Program-made: the position numbers and the translations under genes
Shown: piece after piece, positions 24,482 through 34,554 of the stretch
How the letters are laid out: the number at the start of each line of letters is the position of its first letter
Numbering within the stretch: position 1 is the first letter of the stretch
From: Caldifarciminota bacterium
GTDB taxonomy: Bacteria > Hydrothermota > Hydrothermia > UBA1063 > CAJXJZ01
Length of the DNA stretch: 64,000 bases
Assembly: GCA_026986775.1 (NCBI GenBank)
Contig: JALSNX010000001.1
Span: forward strand, 124,001 to 188,000
Direction of reading: 5' to 3'
Notes under the pieces: generated by a model
What the model saw: the letters and a program-made list of their open reading frames with translations, nothing else
Databases searched by the model: none
What the model was told of the DNA's origin: nothing

Positions 24482-27449
24482 CAATAACCTATGGCTTCGT
24501 AAAATAGCAGCTTTTTTGCACGATCCGCCTTACAAGGTGTGGCTTTTTGGAAAAGATTACCACGGACAAAGATGGAAACGCGATAAGGATGTGATTGAAA
24601 TTTACGAAAATAACATCGCTTCTGTTTATCCATTCAAAGACCCAAACAACTCTAACAAAATCAAATTCAGAAAATTCCATCATGTAGCCGCATCTGCGGG
24701 TAAAAATCATTATTTCGGAATAAAAGGGCCAAATATAATTTTTAACTCAGGAGGATATAGATTTATTCACCCCCTTTCTGGAGAAACACTTGTCCTTAGT
24801 AGATTCTGGGACCATGTTCCTGATTCTTCGTTTGACCCTAAAGCTGAAGTAGAAGCTTTTTTAAATCAACTCACAGGAGATGAAAGACAAAAATTTCTAA
24901 AATTATGGAGGGTATTACCGTCAAAAATAGCCGTTTGGATAAATTTGCTTCCGATTGATACAGTGTTAGCTGATAACACCACAAGAGATCTTGATGTTAT
25001 TCAAAGTGCTTTGGTTACAACCTGGGAGGAGTCAATTTCTCTTGACAGACCAGAGTCTCTCAAACCCTCCTTCCTCATCTTAGAATTTGGGCCTGTACAG
25101 GGTTTTATTGAAAATGCAAGAAAGACAAGGGATTTGTGGTTCGGGTCGTGGCTTATCTCCTATCTTTCATGGCAGGCGATGAAACCCATTGCCGAAAAGC
25201 TCGGTCCTGACAATATCGTCTATCCTGACCTTTATAAACAACCCTTAGTTGATCAGTGGCTTGAGAAAGAGAAAGTAATTTCAAGTAATGATTGGGATAA
25301 AGACAAACTCAGGCTTCCGACCCTGCCCAATACTTTCCTTGCCATTGTAAAAGAAGGGGAAGAGAAAAATTATAACCAAGATGTTATCCAGGGACTGGAA
25401 AACGCATGGAAAAATCTCGTCAAGGATGTTCGCGAGTTTCTCCTGCAAGATGACTTGATTGAACAAGATTCGCCATTAGATGAAAAATTCAACGAGCAAA
25501 CCAGAAAGTTTCCCTTTGACATCTACTGGCTTGGTGTGAAATGGGGCGATGACCCTGAAAAGGCCGTAAAAGATTACAAAAGCCTCTTTAAGCCCGATAC
25601 ATGCTGGGAATTCGGCAGACTATGGGACAAAGTGAAGGAGCTGAAAGTCAAACCAAATATTGGCGACACCTACTCACTTTTGGTGGAAATGACGCAAACA
25701 GGTTTAAAGAGCCTCAAATATCGTGGAAGGCCTCAGGCAGTGGAGGAAGCGTGGGAAAAGTGCACCCTATGTGGCGAAAGAAGCGCCCTTGTGGATATTG
25801 ACCTTGAGAAATTGGAGCAGGAGCAGAGTTATGTTGATGAGCTGATTGAAAAATTTAAATACGATAACTTAAAAGGGATAGGCGATCTCAGAAAGAAAAG
25901 AAACAAACTTTACCGAAGACGTCTCAAAGAATTCTGGAAAAAGATGTCCGATGCCTTCCCTGGCCACATCAAAGAGAACGAGCACCTCTGTGCAGTTTGT
26001 CTGGTTAAACGACTTGCACCCAAGGTAATCTGGAATACTCCAGAAAAGTTTTTCCAAAATATTAAGGTTAATTCTCCTGACTACAAATTTAATTACCACT
26101 TCCCATCCACAGGCTCCATCGCACTGGCCCCGTTTATTAAGAGATTGATCGAAAAACAGGTTGATTTCTCACCTATTGAAAAAGCCATTGAAGATTTACT
26201 CAAAGATAAGTCAGAGAAAGAAAAAAGAAAAACAAAAAATTTCCTTGACGCTCACTTTACTGAAGGACGGACTGTACCGAGGATTAAAAACCGTCTTATT
26301 CCTGAACACATTGCAGGCGAAAAATTTGAAGGTGATTTTGAGACTGAGTGGTTTTACGACGAGTCGTTTCCGAGATTTTATGAAGAACTCAAATCACAGG
26401 GCGATGATGACAAAATAGACCTCGCAAAAGGAATTGAAGAGGCCGTCACCAGGATCAAAAATGAGGCAAAAGACAAACTCCAAGACAAATATCATCTTCC
26501 CAAATACTACGCTGCTGTCAATCTTGATGGTGATGACCTTGGAAAGTGGCTGAGAGGCGATAAGGCTCCAAAAATTCAGGATGTTTTCCATCCGGATTTT
26601 GTAAAGGCTATTTATGAAAGAAACAAAACTCCCAAAGATTTAAAAAATATTGAACATTTTGAAAGTATCAAAGATTTAAAACGCCCTGTTACACCTGCCA
26701 TACACAGAGCCATTTCTGGTGCCCTCAGGGATTTTGCCCTTGAAGTTGTGCCTTATGTGGTGGAACACAATTTAGGCGTTGTGGTCTATTCCGGCGGCGA
26801 TGACACCCTGTTTCTTATACCGCTTGAGAATCTGCTTAAAACTTTGACCGCACTCCGAAAACTATATGCAGGAGAACAATTCGTTGGTGAATTTGGCGAC
26901 CGCAAATTTGTAAGCGAAAAAGGTTTTATAGAAATTTATGAAAAATCAGGGGAAAACTGGAATCTTAAAGAAATAATCAGAGCCATGGGCACAAAGGCAA
27001 CCCTCTCGGCAGGAATTGCAATTGCCCACTACCTCGACCCACTGGACATAACCTTGAAGAATGCGCGGGGAATGCTTAAAGAGGCAAAAACTTACGAAGG
27101 AAAGGACAGGGCAGGGTTCAAGGTGATTATGCACTCCGGAAGCGAACGAAAAGCCATTGTCCCATGGAAATTTGTTGGGGTAATGGAAAGGTTTAAGCAA
27201 AAGGTCTCAAGCGGTATGTCAACAAGATTCCTCAGGACTCTTTACGAGAAAATTGATGTTTATGACGAAATTCCTGAGGCTTTTGATGCGGAGTTTATAA
27301 AATTTGGACTTCGTGGCTCAGGTAATGCCTCTAAAGACATTCTATGCGAACTCAAAGATGCAAGAAGTGAAGCTAAACTTACACCCAGTGAATTCCTTAA
27401 CGCCCTTTTAATTGGCGACTTTCTGGCCAGAGAGGAGGGTAGAAAATGA
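24474..27449 (+). CDS. cas10: Cmr2/Cas10 (type III-B large subunit)
   Basis: A 991-aa Cas10. The ATG at 24474 follows GAGGAGG; the frame extends to 24405 inside cmr1. Order: HD nuclease region (FLHDPPYKVWLFGKDYHG near the start, HHVAASAG), first palm domain (ILEFGPVQGFIENARKTRDLW), zinc-binding CTLCGERS and CAVCLVKR, second palm with the cyclase motif GGDD at residues 774-777 (VVVYSGGDDTLFL). Both HD and GGDD are intact, so DNA cleavage and cyclic oligoadenylate synthesis are expected on target RNA binding. The Csx1 and Csx15 genes downstream fit that signalling. Confidence 0.95.
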   Translation: MPNNNLWLRKIAAFLHDPPYKVWLFGKDYHGQRWKRDKDVIEIYENNIASVYPFKDPNNSNKIKFRKFHHVAASAGKNHYFGIKGPNIIFNSGGYRFIHPLSGETLVLSRFWDHVPDSSFDPKAEVEAFLNQLTGDERQKFLKLWRVLPSKIAVWINLLPIDTVLADNTTRDLDVIQSALVTTWEESISLDRPESLKPSFLILEFGPVQGFIENARKTRDLWFGSWLISYLSWQAMKPIAEKLGPDNIVYPDLYKQPLVDQWLEKEKVISSNDWDKDKLRLPTLPNTFLAIVKEGEEKNYNQDVIQGLENAWKNLVKDVREFLLQDDLIEQDSPLDEKFNEQTRKFPFDIYWLGVKWGDDPEKAVKDYKSLFKPDTCWEFGRLWDKVKELKVKPNIGDTYSLLVEMTQTGLKSLKYRGRPQAVEEAWEKCTLCGERSALVDIDLEKLEQEQSYVDELIEKFKYDNLKGIGDLRKKRNKLYRRRLKEFWKKMSDAFPGHIKENEHLCAVCLVKRLAPKVIWNTPEKFFQNIKVNSPDYKFNYHFPSTGSIALAPFIKRLIEKQVDFSPIEKAIEDLLKDKSEKEKRKTKNFLDAHFTEGRTVPRIKNRLIPEHIAGEKFEGDFETEWFYDESFPRFYEELKSQGDDDKIDLAKGIEEAVTRIKNEAKDKLQDKYHLPKYYAAVNLDGDDLGKWLRGDKAPKIQDVFHPDFVKAIYERNKTPKDLKNIEHFESIKDLKRPVTPAIHRAISGALRDFALEVVPYVVEHNLGVVVYSGGDDTLFLIPLENLLKTLTALRKLYAGEQFVGEFGDRKFVSEKGFIEIYEKSGENWNLKEIIRAMGTKATLSAGIAIAHYLDPLDITLKNARGMLKEAKTYEGKDRAGFKVIMHSGSERKAIVPWKFVGVMERFKQKVSSGMSTRFLRTLYEKIDVYDEIPEAFDAEFIKFGLRGSGNASKDILCELKDARSEAKLTPSEFLNALLIGDFLAREEGRK

Positions 27450-28507
27450 GAGTTTTTTATAAAGTGATGCCCCATTCAGTTCTATTTTTCAGGGACCCAA
27501 GGCCCTTTACGGCTGGTGAGCAGTCCCTTGCAAGACTCCAGTTTCCTCCACGATTGACGCCTTTTATGGGAGCTTTGAGGACAAAGTTTCTTGATATAGA
27601 ATCCAGGAGAAATGGCAAATCTATTTCAGATTTGTTTAAAGATGGGATTGAAGACAAACTTAAGACAATCTCCATCTTCTGGTTCTCCCTTATGAAGGAC
27701 GGTGAGCCTCTCATCCCCGTGCCTTTTGATGCCTTCAGTAGATGGGAAAAACTGAATAACGACCGCTTTGTTTTTGATGACAATCACCCCCTCCGGGTTC
27801 CACTGAGGCAGATTATGGAAAAAGAGAAAAAGACACCTGCATACCTCAGCATCAAAGGATTTATCCAGTATCTCAATGGCCAGGTTCCAAGGGAAGATGA
27901 GGTTCTGTCATTTGACGAGATCTACAAGATTGAAAACCGGGTGGGTCTGACCCTCACAAAGGACAACAAGACCAGTGAGAGAAGCAAATTTTACCGCATG
28001 AGCGTGGCAAGGCTTAAAAAGGGAATAGAATTTCTGGTAGGGGTTGAAATGGATGATGGTATGCTACCTAAAAAATTCACTACGAGGCTCGGAGGCGAAG
28101 GTCACATTACTGTCTGGGAGAAAACCAATAAGTTCAAAGAACCCACCGAAGAATCAGGACATTTCAGGGAACTTGTGGCATTGACCCACATTCCCATCAA
28201 AAATGATGGCACTCCCGATTACGAAATCAACAACTGGTGCATCAACAAATTGGACATCACAAGCGGCTGGGACTACCGTGAGTATCGGCCCAAACCCCTA
28301 AGAAAAGTCTTAAAACCCGGCTCAGTCCTCTTTGTCAGACGCCTCAATGGAGCAAAACCGGTAGTTTACAAAGTTTCCTTCAAAGAGGGTGTGGACTTTA
28401 TGATACTGAGAGACTTTGCAGTTAAAAAAGATGAGTATGGGTATTTTTTGACTGTTTTTAATAACGGATTAGCCGAACCCAATACATTATTTGTTGTTAA
28501 AAAATGA
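27446..28507 (+). CDS. cmr3: Cmr3 (type III-B Cas5-like subunit)
   Basis: A 353-aa RAMP protein. The start KVMPHSVLFFRDPRPFTAGEQS and FPPRLTPFMGALRTKFL are diagnostic for Cmr3, which binds the crRNA 5' handle beside Cas10. It overlaps cmr2 by four bases. The C-terminus (LRDFAVKKDEYGYFLTVFNNGLAEPNTLF) is complete. Length is normal for the family. Confidence 0.92.
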   Translation: MRVFYKVMPHSVLFFRDPRPFTAGEQSLARLQFPPRLTPFMGALRTKFLDIESRRNGKSISDLFKDGIEDKLKTISIFWFSLMKDGEPLIPVPFDAFSRWEKLNNDRFVFDDNHPLRVPLRQIMEKEKKTPAYLSIKGFIQYLNGQVPREDEVLSFDEIYKIENRVGLTLTKDNKTSERSKFYRMSVARLKKGIEFLVGVEMDDGMLPKKFTTRLGGEGHITVWEKTNKFKEPTEESGHFRELVALTHIPIKNDGTPDYEINNWCINKLDITSGWDYREYRPKPLRKVLKPGSVLFVRRLNGAKPVVYKVSFKEGVDFMILRDFAVKKDEYGYFLTVFNNGLAEPNTLFVVKK

Positions 28508-28517
28508 GGAGGTAAAA

Positions 28518-29420
28518 ATGGCAAAAGGGCTTTTGATAATAAGGACATTGACGCCCACACATCCGGGGGCAGGTGCGTCTGTTGGTGCAATTGACCTCAT
28601 GCTCCAGCGGGAGGTAACCACTGACTTTCCATTTATCCAGGGCTCAAGCCTCAAAGGGGCGGTGAGGAGTTATCTAAAGAACGAACCAAATAGTGTTTTG
28701 GATAATGTTTTTGGGCCTCGCAATGTTGAAAGTTCGGACTTCAGGAAGGGTTCACTCATCATATCCGATGCCAGCCTCTTATTCTATCCAGTCCGCACCC
28801 TGAAAGGTCTTTACGCCCTTGTTACCTGCCCTGAGATTTTGAGAAGGCTTAACATGCCGCATGTTAAGTTGTTACCTGAAAACTCTAAAAAATTGCTCGA
28901 ATGGAATGACAAAGAAAAAGTCCTTCCACTTGGAGAAAATGTTGAGAATTTTAAAATCGGTGATCGTGTATATTTTGAAGACCTTAATTTTGGCATCGAT
29001 TCCAATTCTATAGATACTTCTTGGATAAACGAGCTCCCTATTGAGAATGAAGACAAATCCCGCATTTTCCTTGTTCATGACGATGTCTTCCAATACTTTG
29101 TCAAATTTGCCACGCAGGTGATGTCAAGGAACAGAATAAGTTATAATACCGGCGTCGTTGAAACCGGTGCCCTCTGGACAGAGGAACACCTTCCACCTGA
29201 AACATATCTGTTTTCCTACCTTAAGGATGACGAGAAAAAAGTTGGAAAGATTGAAGTAAAAAACGGAGAAGATGAAACTGAAAAAGAAGTTACTGCTTTT
29301 AAGTGGCTTAAATCAAAAATCGACTCGCAGGTCATCCATCTCGGCGGCGACGAAACAGTGGGTAAGGGATTTGTGGAGTTGAAAGTTAAAGAACTTAGCG
29401 GAGGTAACCAAAATGTCTGA
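28518..29420 (+). CDS. cmr4: Cmr4 (type III-B Cas7 backbone and target-RNA nuclease)
   Basis: A 300-aa backbone subunit. The ATG at 28518 follows GAGGAGG; the start at 28491 is inside cmr3. The catalytic aspartate is Asp26 in GAIDLMLQRE, followed by FPFIQGSSLKGAVRSYL, the standard Cmr4 arrangement. It cuts bound target RNA at six-base steps. It overlaps cmr5 by eight bases. Confidence 0.94.
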   Translation: MAKGLLIIRTLTPTHPGAGASVGAIDLMLQREVTTDFPFIQGSSLKGAVRSYLKNEPNSVLDNVFGPRNVESSDFRKGSLIISDASLLFYPVRTLKGLYALVTCPEILRRLNMPHVKLLPENSKKLLEWNDKEKVLPLGENVENFKIGDRVYFEDLNFGIDSNSIDTSWINELPIENEDKSRIFLVHDDVFQYFVKFATQVMSRNRISYNTGVVETGALWTEEHLPPETYLFSYLKDDEKKVGKIEVKNGEDETEKEVTAFKWLKSKIDSQVIHLGGDETVGKGFVELKVKELSGGNQNV

Positions 29421-29778
29421 TTTCAAATCACTCGAGCGATTGAGAGCAAAACTGGCGTGGGAGTTTATCAATTCTATTGAAAATCAACTTGACAAACTTA
29501 CAACACATATCAGAGAACTGCCAGCAGTTATTCTGACATCGGGTTTTGGTCAGGCCGTTGCCTTTTATCTTTCAAAGAACGACTACAAAAAAATTATTGA
29601 CAATGTGGCCGAAGCACTTTCAGAAATTACAAAGATAGAAGGGATAACCTGCGGAAAGGATTTGCTTGAAAAAATCAGAACATCAAATCATGAAACTTAC
29701 ATCCTTCTTTCCAACGAAGCCCTGAAATATGCCATATGGCTTAAGAGACTGGCTGAAGCAATGGAGGTGGAAAAATGA
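29413..29778 (+). CDS. cmr5: Cmr5 (type III-B small subunit)
   Basis: A 121-aa all-helical small subunit that lines the target RNA groove. LRAKLAWEFINSIENQ and the central IRELPAVILTSGFGQAVAFYL match Cmr5. It overlaps cmr4 and cmr6. Confidence 0.9.
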   Translation: MSDFKSLERLRAKLAWEFINSIENQLDKLTTHIRELPAVILTSGFGQAVAFYLSKNDYKKIIDNVAEALSEITKIEGITCGKDLLEKIRTSNHETYILLSNEALKYAIWLKRLAEAMEVEK

Positions 29779-30905
29779 GTAATACACAAAATAAAGTGTT
29801 TGTTGAAGAATCTATTATACCTATACCAAGATGCCCTTATTTTATAAAAAGAGTTTGGAGCATAAAGGAAAAAGAAACAAAGGGAAAAGAAAGTAAAAAA
29901 ACAAATAAAGTGATTATAGAAAAAAGGGGTCTTATAAATTATGAAATTGTGTTTATAAATAAGAAGGGAGACAAAGATAATAGAAGTAGTTTTAACTTCT
30001 CTCTGGCTTTTTACAGATATGCCCCTGACATATCAGAAAATCTTTCCGAATCTAAAAGAGCGTGGCTGAATACACTCGCTGATAAATACAATTTAAGCCC
30101 TGAGACCATTCCAGAAGGGCATATTTATCATTTGATTTCTGATGGAGGCAACGAAGACGAAATTAAGAACAGGATTAAAAACTCCGTTTTTTCAAATGGA
30201 AGCGAGGTAGAAGTTATTACCATGCAGACCGCCCAGCCCCTCATCATTGGGCTTGGTGAGGCATCTCCATACGAGACCGGCATCACCCTTGATTTCCTGA
30301 CAGGCCTGCCAATAATCCCGGGAAGTACATTGAAGGGCATTACAAGACGAGCAGCGATTATGATTTACGGAGCAGAATATTGGGATAAATTCACATCAGA
30401 TTTTGAGAAAAAATTTAGTTATCAGCCGGAGATTAAGCAATTCAATGGTTTAAAATACCTTGATTTATTGCCATACGGAGAAGAATTTGCTTTTGTGGCT
30501 GACCAGATAGAAAACCACTTTGTTCCTGCCTCATTTACCGAAATCTTTGGCACACAGGACAAAAAAGGCAAAGTTATTTTCATGGATGCCTATCCAGTTA
30601 ATTGGGATAACGATCCTGATAAAAAACTATTCCGCCTTGATGTTATGAACCCCCATTACGGACCTTATTATTCCAACGAGGGTTGGGATAAAAAAGAGAA
30701 AAGGCCTGTTCCACCAGGAGATTGGTATAATCCCATTCCGATTTTTTATTTAACTGTGAATGTTGGCGTTAAATACCGCTTCATCCTTGCGGGGAAAGAC
30801 AACGGTTTACTAAAAATAGCTGAAAATTGGCTCAAATTCGCCCTCACCGAAATCGGCATCGGCGCCAAAGGGAATCAGGGGTATGGGGTGTTTGGGGAGG
30901 TTTGA
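29775..30905 (+). CDS. cmr6: Cmr6 (type III-B RAMP subunit)
   Basis: A 376-aa Cas7-group protein. The core is PLIIGLGEASPYETGITLDF with LPIIPGSTLKGITRRAA, and the end GIGAKGNQGYGVFGEV is the glycine loop. The first 140 residues are a charged, lysine-rich extension with lower GC than the surroundings. It would sit near Cmr1 at the 3' end of the filament. The start overlaps cmr5 (ATGA). Confidence 0.9.
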   Translation: MSNTQNKVFVEESIIPIPRCPYFIKRVWSIKEKETKGKESKKTNKVIIEKRGLINYEIVFINKKGDKDNRSSFNFSLAFYRYAPDISENLSESKRAWLNTLADKYNLSPETIPEGHIYHLISDGGNEDEIKNRIKNSVFSNGSEVEVITMQTAQPLIIGLGEASPYETGITLDFLTGLPIIPGSTLKGITRRAAIMIYGAEYWDKFTSDFEKKFSYQPEIKQFNGLKYLDLLPYGEEFAFVADQIENHFVPASFTEIFGTQDKKGKVIFMDAYPVNWDNDPDKKLFRLDVMNPHYGPYYSNEGWDKKEKRPVPPGDWYNPIPIFYLTVNVGVKYRFILAGKDNGLLKIAENWLKFALTEIGIGAKGNQGYGVFGEV

Positions 30906-30908
30906 TTT

Positions 30909-33305
30909 ATGGACGAAAGGGAAAGGATTGTGCTTGGGGCACTTTTTCACGACATCGGCAAGGTTGTCCAGAGGGCAAGCGATAACCCCCGACAGATGAC
31001 CCATCAGGAATTCGGGGCAGAGTGGATAAAGAGTAAATTCAAAAATACTCCATACGAGGAACTTTCAGATTTTGCCCTCTATCACCACTTCACAAAAGAT
31101 ACACATCCGGAACTTGACGCACGCTCAACTTACCGTAACGACATCCTGCTCGCAGCTTATGCAGATACCCTTTCAGCCGAGGAAAGGGAGGAACACGAAG
31201 GTAAATTTGATCCGTCAAGGCCTCTCAAAAGCATTTTCTCGTCAGTCCAGAACGCAAAAGCGCCCGTTTTCTATAGACCTGAGCCTCTGTCAAGTGGAAT
31301 TTTCTATCCCCAAAGGCATGTGAATCTCACAAAAGAAGATTATCAAAAACTTTTGGAGGGGCTTGAAAATGCCATTGAAGGAAAACTAATTGCACCTGAC
31401 ACCCTTTTAGGGGTATTTGAGGAGTTTTTCACGCTCATACCATCCCATACGGCAGAGGTTGATGGATTCAGCACCGATGTATCCCTCTTTGACTACCTGA
31501 AGACGACTGCGGCCATCGCACTGGCAAATTACAACTTTCTGGTTGAAAAGCATCGGGGCGTTAAATTTTCTCAAATCCAGTCGGATGAGATTCTAAATTC
31601 CAGAGAAAACCGCTATATGTTTGTCGGCGTGGACATTTCAGGTATTCAGGACTTCATTTACACGATTTCCTCAAAGGGTGCCCTGAAACTCCTTCGTGCA
31701 CGCTCGTTTTACATTGAAATGCTCCTTGAGTTCGTGGCGATGAAACTCCTTAAAGAGCTTTCACTTTTCAGAACAAACCTCATCTTTCTTGGCGGGGGCA
31801 ACTTCGTCATTCTTGCGCAAAACACCGAAGACGCCCGCAAACTCGTGGATTTAATTATCCACGATTTCAACGAGAGGCTTTTTGACGAGCACAAAGGGAG
31901 GCTCTGGCTGACCCATGCCGTGATGGAATTCAATGGCGAGGCCTTTGGAGACATAAGCCGAATACTGGATGAGCTTGGAGAGGGGCTTCAGGAGGCCAAA
32001 AGCAATAAATTTGCCACATTTGAGGACCTGAACAAAATCTTTGAGCCTGAAGAAACTGAAGGCCTTTACGAATGCGAGGTCTGCGGCGCCGAAATAAAGA
32101 AAGTTGATTGGGAAAAGGATAGAAAGTGCCCTGTTTGCCGAAATCTCCACGATGTTGGAGGCGTAATCCACAGGGCGAAATACATCGTTTACAGACCAAA
32201 AGACATAAGCGATCCACAAGGCATCTTAAAAGTTTACAGGGGCGAGGACCTTTATCTCTTTGATGAAGCCCGTGACGGCGAAATCGTGTGGGTGATAAAT
32301 CCTTCACAGGATGAGTTCATTGAGTATGGCGTAAATCTCTATCTTGGGAATTACCCGAAAATGGGCAGAAACTTTGACCCGGAAGAAGATACCGATGAAG
32401 CACCATCGTTCAGATATTTCGGCACGAAGCTCATCGGCACGCTCCGCATGGATGTGGACAATCTGGGATGGATATTTTCAAAAGGGCTTTCAGGCAAAAA
32501 CCGCTCCATATCGCGTCTTGCCACCCTTTCACGGTTTTTCAACCTGTTTTTCAAAAGATACATCAATGACATTGCAGCCGGAAATCCGGGTGGACTTGAG
32601 CAGTTTTCCGTTGTCCATCCGGGAGAATCGTATCCACGCGAGGTTGTGGTTGTCTATGCAGGCGGCGATGACCTTTTCATTGTGGGGGCGTGGCACGATG
32701 TGGCAGAGCTTGCTTTTGACATAAGACAGGCGTTCAGAAAGTTTGTTGGCGGTGACCACATAACGCTTTCAGGCGGGCTTGCTCTGAACCATCTGAAGCA
32801 TCCCATTCATCTATTTGCACGAGACGCAGGCAGGGCAGAGGAGGCCTCTAAAAACAGAAAAGTAGAAGTAAACGGAGCTGAAGAAGTCGTTAAAGACGCT
32901 TTTACAGCTTTTGGAAGAACTCTTGGCTGGGAAAGGTGGAAGGAAATTATAGAGAAGCGTGAAAGAAAGGGGCTCCTATACATCCGGGAAAACTTCTTTG
33001 GTTCTGCTAATGCCCAACTTGACAGGCATCGAAACACAAAATTTGATCCTCCGTATTTAAACGCCTTGAAAGGTGAAAATGGATTGCCAAGGACTTTTAT
33101 TTACAGAATGATGAAAATATCTGACGAACTTTTAGAGAATGGCTTCAGGCTGAAGCCTTTTGTGATGCTCACTTATTTCCTTGCTAAAAATCCCAAGCTG
33201 AGGAGTTATTTTGGTGAGTGGCTAAAAATAAACAGGGATTCACTTGAATTTTTAAAAGATCTGAAGCCGGTCTTTGTATGGCTTGATATTTTAAAAAGAG
33301 GATAA
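30909..33305 (+). CDS. csm1: Csm1/Cas10 (type III-A large subunit)
   Basis: A 798-aa Cas10 of the Csm type. The HD motif is ALFHDIGKVVQRA at about residues 11-23, with ALYHHFTKDTHPEL. The first palm has GVDISGIQDFIYTISSKGALK; a zinc ribbon is formed by CEVCGAEIKK and CPVCRNLH; the cyclase GGDD is at residues 585-588 (VVVVYAGGDDLFIVG). Both enzymatic sites are intact. It starts only three bases after cmr6, placing a full III-A set directly behind a full III-B set. Confidence 0.95.
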   Translation: MDERERIVLGALFHDIGKVVQRASDNPRQMTHQEFGAEWIKSKFKNTPYEELSDFALYHHFTKDTHPELDARSTYRNDILLAAYADTLSAEEREEHEGKFDPSRPLKSIFSSVQNAKAPVFYRPEPLSSGIFYPQRHVNLTKEDYQKLLEGLENAIEGKLIAPDTLLGVFEEFFTLIPSHTAEVDGFSTDVSLFDYLKTTAAIALANYNFLVEKHRGVKFSQIQSDEILNSRENRYMFVGVDISGIQDFIYTISSKGALKLLRARSFYIEMLLEFVAMKLLKELSLFRTNLIFLGGGNFVILAQNTEDARKLVDLIIHDFNERLFDEHKGRLWLTHAVMEFNGEAFGDISRILDELGEGLQEAKSNKFATFEDLNKIFEPEETEGLYECEVCGAEIKKVDWEKDRKCPVCRNLHDVGGVIHRAKYIVYRPKDISDPQGILKVYRGEDLYLFDEARDGEIVWVINPSQDEFIEYGVNLYLGNYPKMGRNFDPEEDTDEAPSFRYFGTKLIGTLRMDVDNLGWIFSKGLSGKNRSISRLATLSRFFNLFFKRYINDIAAGNPGGLEQFSVVHPGESYPREVVVVYAGGDDLFIVGAWHDVAELAFDIRQAFRKFVGGDHITLSGGLALNHLKHPIHLFARDAGRAEEASKNRKVEVNGAEEVVKDAFTAFGRTLGWERWKEIIEKRERKGLLYIRENFFGSANAQLDRHRNTKFDPPYLNALKGENGLPRTFIYRMMKISDELLENGFRLKPFVMLTYFLAKNPKLRSYFGEWLKINRDSLEFLKDLKPVFVWLDILKRG

Positions 33306-33319
33306 AAGGAGGAATAAAC

Positions 33320-33523
33320 ATGAGAAATAACAGACCACCAGCACAGGTGTCAGAATTATTGGAATTTATGAAAAGTAAAAGCAGGATGAAAGAGCTTTAT
33401 GACAGTAAAAATGTGGAACAACTGATGGGATCACTCGACCATTTTGGATACCACCTTGCCAAAAGTGTGGGCTTGAAAACCAGTCAGATAAGAAAATTTT
33501 TCGATACTGTCAAGAGAACTTGA
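33320..33523 (+). CDS. csm2: Csm2, N-terminal half (gene split by a +1 frameshift)
   Basis: A 67-aa piece of the small subunit of the Csm complex. YHLAKSVGLKTSQIRKFFDTVKR is the typical first half of Csm2, which is normally 120-150 aa. It runs into a TGA at 33521. A GGAGG site precedes the ATG. Shifting by one base near 33517 (AAG AGA, skip A, CTT GAA TTG AAA) joins it to the following frame and gives a protein of about 140 aa. The split could be a real mutation, a sequencing or assembly error, or recoding. Confidence 0.75.
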   Translation: MRNNRPPAQVSELLEFMKSKSRMKELYDSKNVEQLMGSLDHFGYHLAKSVGLKTSQIRKFFDTVKRT

Positions 33524-33524
33524 A

Positions 33525-33743
33525 TTGAAAACCCATGGGGAAATAGCAATAAGACAGAGGGTTATCAGGTTAAAACCTGCTCTTGCATACGCCACAGCCA
33601 GGCAAAGAAAACAACTTCAGGATTTCTCAAACGTGGTCATAAAAGCAATTGATATGATCAGAGACAACGAGGATTTTAACTACTTTGTTGAATTTATTGA
33701 AGGTATCGTCGCCTATCACAGGTTTCATGGCGGCAAAGACTGA
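33525..33743 (+). CDS. csm2: Csm2, C-terminal half (gene split by a +1 frameshift)
   Basis: The second half of csm2 in the +1 frame: IRQRVIRLKPALAYATARQRK followed by FNYFVEFIEGIVAYHRFHGGKD, the usual Csm2 ending. The apparent TTG start at 33525 has no good ribosome site, so independent translation is unlikely. The frame is open upstream through 33504, long enough to overlap the first half. Together they cover a complete Csm2. Confidence 0.7.
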   Translation: MKTHGEIAIRQRVIRLKPALAYATARQRKQLQDFSNVVIKAIDMIRDNEDFNYFVEFIEGIVAYHRFHGGKD

Positions 33744-33757
33744 ACATGGAGGTTACT

Positions 33758-34537
33758 ATGGATAGAAAACTTTACGGCAAGGTTATTTTGAAAGGCATCA
33801 TCAGGGCTGAGACAGGCCTTCACATCGGTGCATCAAAGGAATCCCTTGAAATCGGTGGACTTGATGCACCTGTTATCAAACACCCGGTATCAGGTGAACC
33901 ATACATCCCGGGAAGTTCTCTAAAGGGCAAACTCCGCTCACTTTTTGAAATGAAATTGCATACGGATGAAGGGCTTGAGTTCAATCACAAGATTAGCGTT
34001 GGAGGAAACATCATCAGAATGCATGTATGCGATTCATACGAGAAGGCTCAGAACTGCAAAGTTTGTAGAATATTCGGCTCCTCAGGCGATACGAACTTTC
34101 CAGCCCGCATAAAGGTTCGAGATGCCGAGCTCACTGACGCATCAAGAAAATTTATTGAAGACGGGCTTGACATCAAATTTGAGAACTCACTTGATAGAAT
34201 CACTGCGGCGTCTAATCCACGCCAGATAGAGAGGGTCCCTGCAGGAACGGAATTTGATTTTGAAATCATTTACAATGTTGATGACCCTGACCAGCTTGAA
34301 GAAGACCTTATAAACCTTCTTTCTGCAATGGAGCTTCTTGAGGACGATGCACTCGGAGGACACGGCTCACGCGGCTACGGACGGGTCAAATTCCAGTTCT
34401 CTGAAGTCGTCGCCAAGCCTATGGATGTGTATTTTGAGGATGCCGAGCCTCAAAAACTCATTGAAAAATCTGGTGAAATTAAGGCTGTCAAAGAAGCTGT
34501 TAAAGGCAAAATAGGCCAGATATTTAGGGCATCTTAA
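33758..34537 (+). CDS. csm3: Csm3 (type III-A Cas7 backbone and target-RNA nuclease)
   Basis: A 259-aa backbone subunit. The ATG at 33758 has GGAGG six bases before; an ATG at 33746 is less suitable. The catalytic aspartate is Asp36 in LEIGGLDAPVIKHP, and PYIPGSSLKGKLRSLFE and ALGGHGSRGYGRV are standard. A CxxC-like CKVCRIFGS is present. It cleaves target RNA at six-base steps. Confidence 0.95.
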   Translation: MDRKLYGKVILKGIIRAETGLHIGASKESLEIGGLDAPVIKHPVSGEPYIPGSSLKGKLRSLFEMKLHTDEGLEFNHKISVGGNIIRMHVCDSYEKAQNCKVCRIFGSSGDTNFPARIKVRDAELTDASRKFIEDGLDIKFENSLDRITAASNPRQIERVPAGTEFDFEIIYNVDDPDQLEEDLINLLSAMELLEDDALGGHGSRGYGRVKFQFSEVVAKPMDVYFEDAEPQKLIEKSGEIKAVKEAVKGKIGQIFRAS

Positions 34538-34554
34538 GCCTCTGGAGGTATCAT

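Noticed and set aside
33505-33530. Programmed +1 frameshifting (prfB type) in csm2
   Set aside because: There is no CTT-TGA slip site with a well-placed upstream ribosome-like sequence; kept only as a remote option.
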